A stretch of DNA of 64,000 nucleotides from Musa acuminata AAA Group (lineage: Eukaryota > Streptophyta > Magnoliopsida > Zingiberales > Musaceae). Every line of letters starts with the position of its first letter. The stretch's first letter is position 1. The stretch is taken from the NCBI RefSeq assembly GCF_036884655.1, contig NC_088340.1, positions 4,117,501 through 4,181,500 of the forward strand, given 5' to 3'. Positions 50,755-61,853 of the stretch are shown here, in pieces. Made by a program: the position numbers and the translations under genes. The notes below the pieces were generated by a model. It saw only the letters and a program-made list of their open reading frames with translations, was not told the DNA's origin and searched no databases.

Positions 50755-52640
50755 CATGCTGTTCCTGTAAATGCTATGCTGTATAATGGGTGATTCCCCA
50801 CATTTTTTGGGTTTACATCAGTCCTCTCCTATATCTTATTAGTATTTCTAGACCACAACCTCAATTCGTTGTTTTGCTTACATGTTATTTATTTGTAAAA
50901 AGATGTGAAACAAGGTGTCATATGCCCTAAACTTTATTGTATCAAATAGTATCATTCCCTCTTAGCAATGACATGTACATTTTGTTTATACTCTGCAAAC
51001 CAGCCTTGTGGGAGTTAAAGAGTGATGCATCTTTTACCCAAAAGCTTGAACAGTTTGAGTTGGAGTGCTCATGCTGAGTCATTCATCAAGATCATCTTCA
51101 AACCAAACTTTCATCAGTGCCGTCCACTTTCCAGATGTGCTGCTGTAAAGATTGTGCAGGGCTCTACGATGGGCCACCATGGGCTTCACATCGGGTTGCT
51201 AATTAATGGCATAAAGGCTGCGATTGGGCCAACGCAATTGCAAGAAATTGTCGAGTGCATTAATAATCGTTATTTTTTTTGTGTGGGTCGAGTCAACCGA
51301 ACCGGTTCCAGATAATTTTATTGACTCAAATCTAAACCGGTTAATTGGACTAAATATAAATTTTATTAATATAAATATTTTTTTTATTTTATTTAATAAA
51401 TATTATAGAAAGGTTTAATTCAAAATAATGATATGGTAGTAAAGATTTTGATGTGATCCGGTGCTTTAGTGCTGGTATGATCGCACCCGTAGAAACGATT
51501 TTCTATTATTATTACACTTATCTTGAATTAAATTACGCTATTCGTTTTATTTTACAAGTAGATAAATTCTCATCTTTTAGAGTATTTTTGATAATTTTCT
51601 ATTCAGGTTGTTTTAAAAAGCAAAAATACTATCTCAATTTTTTTAGGTATTTTTGAGATTTTTATAATTCTTCTAAAAAGAGTTCGATAGTGATCAACGA
51701 TATCATATAACTATCTCATAAATATGTTATTTATTTAATTTCACGACTCACTTGGCCCACTATATATATATATATATCTTATGCTAACTTAAACATTCAA
51801 AAGATTTTTATCGAACATATTCTAAATCTTATATATGTATATATATATAAGACACGTGAGGGATGGTGTCTTGGCACGTGCGTTTCAATCTCCGTAGACC
51901 CAAGCCCAGAAGAGAGGCAGCTCGCCTCGACGAGAACAACTTTTGCCGCGATCTCCGCACCCGCGGGCGCGGCCCATAAACCCCACACCGCGCGTTCGAT
52001 CCGGGTCGCGAAATCGATCGATGGATCGACCGCGGAGAGCGACAAAGATCGGTCTTCGTGCAGCCTAAGCGGCAGACACCGGCAGGTCGATGTTATTAGT
52101 CGTCATGAATCGCATCCACCAAAGCACCAAAAGCAAGAAAAAGAAGCGCAAAAGAAACCCCACACTCGGATCCCGATCCCAATCCCAAACCCTCTCTCGG
52201 TGTCTGCGTCCGTCTCCCATCCTCCTCGCCCTTCAAAATCCCGCCTTGTCTCTCTTTTAATTTCCTACTAATTATATTGCTCTGCCGATGGTACAGCCGC
52301 GGAGCCCAAAAGTAATTATTTTTGACGCCTTCGGATGTTGATATCATCGTGTCGGTTGGTTCTACGGATTCCAATCGAGCACTCGCGATTCTTCTGGTCT
52401 CTGTTGTGGAATTTATCGCTTCCTGGCGTCCGAATTCACTCGTTTGCCCCTTTTACGGTTTCCCCCTTTTTCCAGTTCTGGCAATGAGATTCTGAGGATT
52501 ATTATTAAGTTGGTGCCTGTGGCGATCTTTTAATTGTTTGTTTATAGTTTCCCAATCTCTCGCCTCTCCCTCTTTCTCTCTCTTCGAATCGCCCACCTTT
52601 TTTGTTTTGCTTGTGTTTTGACTCGGCTTGTCAGAGCCTG
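50755..52640. other. FAB1 3' flank, spacer and ARID4 promoter region
   Basis: The first 200 bp are probably the FAB1 3' untranslated region. From 51290 to 51860 the DNA is very AT-rich with short TA runs. From about 51880 it is GC-richer, which suggests the promoter and first leader exon of the next gene lie between about 51900 and 52600. Frames on the - strand here have no family features. Confidence 0.5.
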
Positions 52641-52709
52641 ATGGGCACGAAAGGCGGGATTTTTACGGCGGATGGGCTCGTGTTTTGTGGTCGATTGGGG
52701 TTGTGGTGA
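52641..52709 (+). promoter_or_regulatory. Possible upstream ORF of 22 codons before ARID4
   Basis: An ATG at 52641 opens a short frame ending at TGA 52707-52709 about 500 bp before the main start. A leader intron could start at GTAAGCTT near 52972. Whether this frame is in the mRNA cannot be told from sequence. Confidence 0.25.
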
Positions 52710-53211
52710 GTTGTGATTAAGATTTGAGGTGAGGGAATACAAATAGTTGTCGTCGTACCCCCTTTGCCTATGAGAAAGTAGTATAAGTCCTAATTTATTT
52801 TTATTTATAGAGTTCGGATTTTTTTTGCCATAGCGGTGCATTAGGGTTTGGTTTACCCCTCGTCGGTACTTTACTCTTCCTCCTATCCTCCTCTTTTTTC
52901 TGGGTTGTTCGCGAGCTCCGGAGGCGTTCCTTGTCGGAAAGGTCGTCGATTCCTTCATATTTCCGGAATTCGGTAAGCTTTCTCCTTCCTACCCGAAAGA
53001 TGATTTAGGTTCTCATCGAGGGATTTGTTTTTCTCGAACCGTCTGGTGTTGGATTTGACGGATTTTTTTCAGTTCTTGATGGATTTGTGTCGGGTTGTTT
53101 GGTTCCTTTGATTTTTCACTTCTGATTTAATCTTGAGGGTTCTTTTTGGTGGATTTAGGGTTACAGTATTGGGGAAAAAGATGGAAGATTTGTTAGTTTG
53201 AGGTGCGAACG

Positions 53212-56200
53212 ATGTCACAACCTCAAGGTTACGGGAGAGAGAACTGTATCCTCCTGGCTGTGCTGTGCGGGCAATTTGCAGATAGACGAAGGGGGGATGC
53301 GAAGAATCGGCCTCAGTATCCCTTTCCCGAACTCGTGTCATCTGGGCGATTAGAGGTTACTAGTTCTTCTCACGTCTTCGTTCCATTTGTTTTCCACAAA
53401 GTTTGGGGGGTTCTGGTTTTAGGTATGGATTGCTGGTTAAAAAAATTGTTATTTTTCTCTTTGAATGCAGGTCCAGACACTCATTAATCCTACAGTTGAT
53501 AGATTTAGTGAAGCTCAGAAATTAGTTCAGCCCAATATTCTGTACTTTCAAGGGGAACAACTCGAAAATGAAGAGCAAATTGGCTCGCTAGTCTGGGGAG
53601 GAGTTGATGTGTCTGATTCTGAGATGCTTACTTCATTTATTAGTCCTCCATTACCGACCATCGTAAGCTATTTTGGTGTTTTCATGTATCTTTTTTCTTG
53701 CCTTGGTGTGTGAATTGTCTGATTCTCTGTTTATTGATATCTATTCTATTTTGGTGTTTTCATGTATCTTTTTTCTTGCCTGGGTGTGTGAATTGTCTGA
53801 TTCTCTGTTTAATGATATCTATTCCTTATTATTCAATATCTACCTGGTTGACAGGGTAACTGTTCTTTAGGTTTGTAGTAGACATATTTCAGCATGAGTT
53901 CCTGCTGTGTACTGTTTATTGACTTATGTCTGTTTGTCGTAGTTGTAATTTTATAATTATATGTATTTCCCGTAGGACCATTTCTTTGCTACTGGTTATC
54001 GGCCAATATAATATTTCTCGTTATTCTGGTGATGTCAGAAGTTGTACTATTATGTCTTTGCATCTGCTTATATTGGACTTGTGCTAAAGCCTGTTGTTGC
54101 CTGTAGATATTTTTGGGGATTATTACATGCAAATCTATAGTTCACTGTTTTTGAAAATGTTTATGATTAGGTTGGATGATACAAATTTTTTTCTCACATT
54201 TGCTTCTTCAAACTATTATGATCATGTTCTAGCGTAATAACATCGTAGTAATCATCAAGTGTTTTATGCCCTATCCATCTTGTTATATGTGGTTTCAGGT
54301 GACTAGTTTTAGTATACCTGTCAGCTGCTACATTTTAAAAAGACTATAATTTATCTTAGTTTCCTGAATTTTTAGCTAACGGTTTTGCTTTTTGCTTTTA
54401 CATAAAAGAATGTTTAAGAGTTGTTCTAGAACCATTCTCGAGAAATAGAAAGAAGGTTGGGAGATCATAACCATGAGTGATAAAATTAGATACTTATTAC
54501 TGCCCATGGCAAGCATTACACCATCGCTTAAGTGCACGAGGTGTGTGTGATGCTTCTTGATGCTCAGAACTTCTTTATTGGCAAATCCAGTTTCTTTTTC
54601 ATGTTATATTTCTGTCATTTAGATTCCTGCATAACCTGAGATGGAACATGGAAATCTCAGAAATAAGCTCGTTACTCCGTTACGCCATTTTGACATGAGG
54701 ATCATGTTTATATTATCTTTAGTTCCACTGATTTGTTCAAGTTTCTGGGTCATTGGTCTTTGTTGGTTCTCTATTTCTCACTTCTGCATAAATTGCCACC
54801 TTTTGATAGTAAGTGTCAGTAATTTAGGCCCAATGTAGAAGAACAATTATATAAATATATTGATGGTTGAGGCTTTGGCTTTAGAAATTCCTATTCTTAT
54901 TTAAGACTTGAATGTCCAGTTACTGTAAGATCATTCAATCTACAAGAACGGCTTTAGTACAGAAAGCTCACACCTTTGTCGGAGGGTGAATATATGCAGC
55001 CTTAACTTTGGAAGCAAAGAAGTTGCTTTCATGATTTTAAGTTGTAAAGGATCGATCAAAGAATTTTAGGACTGCAATGGGTTTGATTGGCATGAATCAG
55101 ATCTTGGGACTATTTTCCTTTTCCTGTTGAAATTACTGAAAATGATTAGGATCCATAAATAATGCATCCGGATTGGCTGAAAATCAAATGGAAATTAGAT
55201 TTGATTCACTGGGTTGATCGAAAGTTGGTTATGAGATTGGACTTGGTTGATATTATACCTGCATTGGCCTGATCTATAATTGAGATCAGTTGGTCATGCA
55301 AATTATGTGAGGAAGTTTCTCTTGTATTGTTAATTTAATTTGTTCTCTGAGATTATTTCTTGCATGTTCCTTTGTGTTCACAGAATTTTAATATGCTGGG
55401 TGTAATTCTTAGTAGGTAATCTATGCAATGTATCCATCCTGCTGCATAGCAAATTAGGTTGCAATTGTTATTTGTCATTTCTGTTTGTGGGAATGTTCTT
55501 TCTCCCTATGCATTTCCTTATTCATTCATGTTTCTGTTGACAGTTGCTTTGTTCTGGTTTTTCTTTAGTTTGTTCCACTGTTAGGATTCTCAGTATTATA
55601 TGATTATTCACGTATGCTAGCATATTTTTTCAGTAGCATGTTCTTTCTTTTTTAAATTGGTACTTTCTGATTGTTTATGACAGCTTTTCATCTGAAACAT
55701 TATTGCAGGTTTACTTGGAGATTCCAAGTGGTGAAAAGATTGCGCAAGCTTTTCACTCTAAGGTAGTGTTCTGGAATGTATGTTAGATTTTCTACTTCTT
55801 TTTGCCTCAATACATAGGTGCATATCTTGCTTACTCTTGATATCTAGATTTTCTTTGATGGTATTGATGCTCGACAATTGGGTCTTTTCTATTCCACAAG
55901 TCCTATGATAGTTTTTTGCTGTTTATTTTTATTTAAGTTTCTGCATTTAGTTAAAATTTTACCTATTAATGAATTTGAAGCTTCTGCTAATTTTTGGAAT
56001 GGTTCCATCTTCCTTTCGCAGTATAATACCTTTAGATGAGCCTCATTTGTTTTTGTAGGGGGTTCGATATGTAATATACTGGAAGAGTGCCTTTTCATCT
56101 TATGCAGCTTCCTACTTTCGTCATGCATTGCTATCAGTTGTACAGAGGTACCATTTTTGTGGCTCTTACTCTTATCATATGAAATTTCACTGATTGAAAA

Positions 56201-59200
56201 TTTTGCTGCTTGTGGTGGGCTGCAGCTTATTTTTACTTTGTCATATGAAATTTCATTGTCTGAATGTTTTGCTGCTTATGGTGCAGCTCATGCAGCCACA
56301 CATGGGATGCTTTTCAGCTTGCACATGCATCATTTAGGCTTTACTGTCTACGGAACAACCAGGTTTTGTCAGATAGCAGCAACCAAAAGCTCAGAAGTAA
56401 GATTGAGCCTCATCTACTAGGAGATGCACCAAAGATCAATATCCCTTTACCTGAGAAGGATTTGGCTGAAGACGGAGAAGAAGAAACCGACGAAGGGAAT
56501 GGATCCCTTGCCTCCGTGACAATTTTTGATGAGGATATGGACTTGAGATTTCTAGTATGTGGACTGCCATGCACTCTGGTGAGTGTATGGGCTTTTATTC
56601 ATGTGTAGCTGATTCTATATATTATACTTTGTTGTAGAAATATGGGATTTATCTCATTGGTATATTTTCTCATTTTCCAGGATGCTTGTTTGTTGAGCTC
56701 CTTGGAAGATGGTTTAAATGCACTGCTGAATATTGAAGTAAGTTCTATCATTGTCACAACTCACTAGACAGACTGTGAATCTGAGCGCTAATTGCTTGAA
56801 CAAGCATTTTGTTGATTATTGGTTATTTCAAAGTCTTTAATTTACAATAATGACACTTTAAAATGATAGAGTTGGTTCTCATCTACAACTTGCTGAAATT
56901 AGCCACTATTCTCTTCCTGCCACGAGGCTTCTTGTTAGCATCAAATGTAAGTTTCTTTGTAAGGATCATGAGAATTTTGGATGATGTTAACTTGAACAGA
57001 TGCTAAAAAGCTATTAGTAAGGCTAAACACTAGGTCAATGGTTTTCTATGTTGGATAGGGATTGACTAGAGTATATGCCAATTCTTTGCCTTTCTCTAAC
57101 TTTTTATCCATTAGCTTCCATCTTGTGTTTTTCACTTGTCACTCATCCAAAAATCCTTCTATGGATATTTTGGGAAAACGTTATGTACTTTCTAGGGGCA
57201 TGCATACATTGGGAAAATCTTCTTTTCTCTCTAGGCTATGGTTGGGTCCTGATTGGGCCTTTTGTTGGACCAGCAGTTGAACTCACAGCAAAATCTATGT
57301 GATTTGGGAGACATGGGATACAAGCAGTACCATGGACCCTGGAGTTTGAGATTTATATTCTGTTACAATTTTCTTGTATGATAGCTTATTTATAATACTA
57401 TCCTGACATCTTTGCTAATTATACAGATTCGTGGGAGTAAACTTCAGAACCGTGTCAGGTATACTTGTTTCTGCCTATTGCCATGGTCAGTCGTCTAGAA
57501 AAATTTCCACTTTATGAATCATGACTTGTGTTGGTTTTCCCCAATTTCTCCAGTATAATTGTTCAATTGTTGCAGTCAATTCTTGTTCATTGTCCATGCT
57601 TTCTAAATGCTGTTATATAAGTTGTACTACTATAAGTTTTCAACAGTGAAGCAAGGTTATCACTGACAAATTTTGATAAGAATTGCCATTCTAATGTATT
57701 CCTAAAATCATACATGTTTGGTTATTCCCATCTTACTGTTCTTGCAGTTGCTTATGAAGTTTATTAAGAATGGGGAACTTGGTTGACTTGTTTCATTTTG
57801 TCCATGTTTTGTTGATATTGACATGATGAGATTTTAGCACCGTCATAATCAACTGTGGTGGTCTCTGACAGTTCATGATTTGTCGATACACATGTTTTTC
57901 TCTGGACCTGGTCTTTTGGCTGGCCATAAATTTCTTTCATTTGCTACTTGAGATTGTACTATGACTCTATCCGAAGCTAATATGGGATCAATAGATGAGT
58001 ACTAACATTAATTGAGTATTGTGGTGTGTTGCTAAATTTATATGTATGCATTTACATATTAGATATGGACTAATTTCTTTTCATTGCATACCTTTTACCT
58101 GTGAGCATATTATTGTGTATGAGAGAGGAAAACATAATGCAACTTGTGTTAATGGCACTTACAATCTGTGCTTCCACTCGCATATTTTAATTTAGCCATT
58201 TGCAAATATGATCATTGCAACAATCACTGACAGCCTAAAAAAATGGTCATTGCAACAATCACTGACAGACTAATTACTTAATAGTAGATAGAAGGCTTTT
58301 AGTCAACTATCTTCAAATGCATGGTATCTCTCGCCAAATGTTTGCATGACAAATCCAAGTCACTGTACTTTCTGAATTCAGAGCTTTTACAGAGTGATGC
58401 CTGTACTTTTCCCACTTATTATGCATAGTGTCTACTAGCAATGTAAGAGGCAAAGTTGTTTCAGCACATCCAAATAGTGGAAAACTTTCTAGCTCTTTTA
58501 GTACTATTTTAAGAGAGATGTGTGTGGGATTATCTGATACAAAGATTTCTTAAGCATCTGTCTTGACAAAGAACCAACACAAAAGAATGTCTGATTTTTA
58601 CTTGAATCTAGTCTTAGCCATTCGTTGCAAATCAGAGCATAATGTGGATTGTCACATGACCAAAACATTCTCGTGACAATACCCATATGAACTGCATAAT
58701 GACTACCTGTAGATTGGCTGAGAGACATGTCGTGCAAACTGAGATAATATAACTGCAGATATAATGAGATGGATAATCAGCTTGTGCCATCAGATTGCTA
58801 GCATTTATCTACCTTAATTGCATTTTGTGTGATAAGTTCATATCCTGAGGTATAGTTTTGATTAAATGTGCTTGTCAACTGTCTTTAAAATAGAGTGATG
58901 GTTTGATCGAACTGTAAATATCTTCTCCAGGTTCTTAGTAATTGTAATATTCACAAGTAATTAGCTAGCAGATAGTTCTGTCTTGATCCCAAATAGTTGA
59001 GACTTACGGTTTTGTTGTTGTATAGTACTGTCTTGAAATTTATATCAAAATTGCTGTTTATTGTCACTGTCACAACATGCACACAGATGTAGATAAGCTG
59101 ATTCCTTTATTCAACGACCCACCAGTGAACTGATTCATATGTTCAACTAAACCAGAGTTTGGATGATCTGTCTACATGCACTTAGACACTTGAATGTTTC

Positions 59201-61853
59201 ACATCCAGATTATCTGGCAGAATGAGATTCTTGCTTATTTTAGAACATTTCTTTCTGTTGTTGGCCTAATGAGTTACAAGTTATATGATGTTCTTTATGC
59301 TTTAATTTATCTGAGTGAGCTGACAGTTGGATTAAAATTTCCTACAGTGCAGCACCGCCACCTCTTCAAGCTGGAAACTTTTCTCGTGGTGTTGTAACAA
59401 TGCGTTGTGATATCACAACTTGCAGTTCTGCTCATATCTCGCTGTTGGTGTCTGGTAGTGCACAAACTTGTTTTGATGATCAGGTAGGAGTCAACTTTTT
59501 ATCACTTTACGTAAAGATTCTAATCTTCTTGTTTCTTGAGTTAATTGGTCTTGATATGCAGCTATTGGAGAGCCACATCAAGAGCGCTCTTATTGAGAAG
59601 ACCCAGCTTGTCCATGCTGTCCCAAATAGTGATGACAAGAAGTCATCATGGCTTAATCTTCTGAATTCGGTTTCCATAGCTTGTGGGGCACCTGTGTTTG
59701 AAGTTTGCATGAGAATGCCAACTTGGGCTGCACAGGTTTTCTTCCTATACCCTAGATTCTTACTCATTCACAATATTTCCTACTTGAGACATCCATACTC
59801 CATCTCTAGTATTTTATTAAGCATATGTGATCTGAACCAACAGCCAATATTTTTTTTTTGAGCGACTTCAGTGCTTTCTCTATTGCTGTTTTTTTATTAT
59901 TGTTAAGTTATTGATGTGGCCTTGATCTTGATTTAATCTTTTGTGATTAGCAAAATGCGAAGTTGCAGTCTGCTTCGCCACCTAAATACCTGTTTGACTG
60001 TTGCAAATGAAATATTTGCTATTCCATTTTATAACATGTTTCCTTTAACCAAATGGTAATTTGCATGTCTGCTTTTCTATTGGGTGCAGGTTCTGAAGCA
60101 TCTGGCACCTGAAGTTACTTATCGTAGTTTGGTGACTCTTGGCATTGCAAGTATTCGGGGAACTACAGTTGCTTCTTTTGAGAAAGAAGATGCAGATCGC
60201 CTTCTTTTCTTTTGTAGAAGGCAGGTTAAGGACTTTGTTAGTGAAGAAACTGTCGTCTCTTGTCTGCCGACATGGTCATCTTCTCTTATCAAAGGAAGGT
60301 CCATGTCAGGCCTCGAATCGAGACCGATTGCATCTGACTATGTATTTGTTGAACATGGAATGGCTTGTAAATCTGCTGAGCTTAGTGTGAAGAATAGGCA
60401 GAGATCAAATATCGCTGCAATGAGGCCAATTCCTCATCCTCGGAAACACAAACTGTTGCCCTTTTTTGGAGTGCCTCCAGCTGATGTTAATGATGGAAGT
60501 CAAGTTCAGAATAACGTGTCTCAAACACCCCATGTGAAGCATAATTCATTGCCACGTGCCCCTGCAATTCAAAGAAAATCCACATCAGGCTCGCTCCGTG
60601 CTCAGCAGATTATTCCATTAAATCCTCTTCCATTGAAGAAGCATGAATGTAACCGTCCATCAATTCAAGTTTGTTCAGAAGTATGTTTCTTGAAACCTAT
60701 TAACATGAGTAGGAAGCTCCGGTATATAATCGGTTTAACATTCTCTTCCTTTTGCCTGTAGGAGGAATTTTTGAAGGATGTCATGCAATTTTTAATCCTT
60801 AGGGGCCACAGTCGACTTGTTCCCCAAGGAGGGATACAAGAATTTCCAGATGCCATACTCAATGCGAAGCGGCTGGACCTATACAACTTATACAGAGAGG
60901 TTTAGCCTTCTTTCCATTTTCCTTATATCAATGCTTACGTTTATCCTGCATCATACCTCTGCAATTTTGATGCCACTAGTATCACTCATGCCAGGTGGTC
61001 TCAAGGGGTGGTTTTTATGTGGGAAATGGCATAAACTGGAAGGGACAGGTCTTCTCAAAAATGCGCAACCATACTGCAACCAACAGAATGACTGTAAGTT
61101 TCTACTTCTGTATCTAGGATATTAAATGAGAAGCTATATCCTTTTTAAGGCAGAAAATTGACGAGTTTCTTGCTTTTTATCTATTTTATAATGTTGCTTT
61201 TGCAAGTTGTTTAACCTTTGAATGCTTTGATCGTTATTTTTACTCTACATTGTTTATAGGGTGTTGGAAATACTCTCAAAAGGCATTATGAAACATACCT
61301 GTTGGAGTATGAATTAGCACATGATGATGTGGACGGGGAGTGTTGCCTCTTGTGTCACAGGTATTAGACACTGTTCCAGTTATTCTCAGTTGTTTCTTTT
61401 CTCGTCTCAAAAGCCAACACTGACTCTGGTGGTCTCTAATAATTTAACAGTAGTGCTCCCGGCGATTGGGTGAACTGTGGCTTGTGTGGTGAATGGGCCC
61501 ACTTTGGCTGTGATAGACGACCGGGCTTAGGCACTTTTAAGGTTTGTAATCCCATTGGTTTCATTGCTATAAGTTTCACATATTGTGTTCATATCACAAT
61601 GTCAAGCATCTCTAAATTTGTCGAATGAATAATTTTGTTTCAAACTTATGCTCTGGAAATTTTATCCCCCTCAACACATACACACACTAAAAGTGTATCA
61701 CTTTGACATGTTTTGGTTTGGTGACAGGACTATGCAAAGACAGATGGATTGGAGTACATTTGCCCGCACTGTAGCCTAACGAGCTACAAGAAGAAGTCAC
61801 AGAAAATGGCTAATGGATTCTCGAATACGTCCAACGTTTCGCGCCATCTGTAA
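53212..61853 (+). CDS. AT-rich interactive domain protein with PHD finger (ARID4-like)
   Basis: Chromatin protein of the plant ARID4 type; in Arabidopsis such ARID proteins are subunits of the PEAT complex that acts in heterochromatin silencing. Exons: 53212-53355, 53471-53662, 55709-55762, 56059-56147, 56287-56578, 56681-56737, 57427-57458, 59348-59483, 59562-59735, 60090-60680, 60762-60899, 60995-61093, 61260-61360, 61451-61541, 61728-61853. Phases agree and yield 771 residues. The first two thirds are plant-specific with acidic DGEEETDEG near residue 220. The ARID DNA-binding domain spans about 588-690 (FPDAILNAKRLDLYNLY, GGFYVGNGINWKG, LKRHYETYLLEYE). A C4HC3 PHD finger spans about 694-748 (CCLLCH, NCGLCGEWAHFGC, YICPHC). 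The start at 53212 is the first ATG of the frame and gives the family N-terminus. Confidence 0.93.
53668..53823 (+). repeat. 78-bp tandem duplication at the start of ARID4 intron 2
   Basis: CTATTTTGGTGTTTTCATG starts at 53668 and again at 53746. The copies differ at two or three bases. The duplication begins five bases after the splice donor at 53663 and does not copy the donor itself. Confidence 0.93.
56174..56300 (+). repeat. 67-bp duplication of the 3' end of ARID4 intron 4, with a second splice acceptor
   Basis: TCATATGAAATTTCA starts at 56174 and again at 56241. Each copy ends in a TTTTGCTGCTTRTGGTG...CAG acceptor, one at 56225 and the used one at 56286. The two acceptors are 61 bp apart, so use of the first would shift the reading frame. 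Confidence 0.85.
58209..58269 (+). repeat. 35-bp tandem duplication in ARID4 intron 7
   Basis: TCATTGCAACAATCACTGACAG starts at 58212 and again at 58247, separated by an A-rich linker. Confidence 0.85.
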
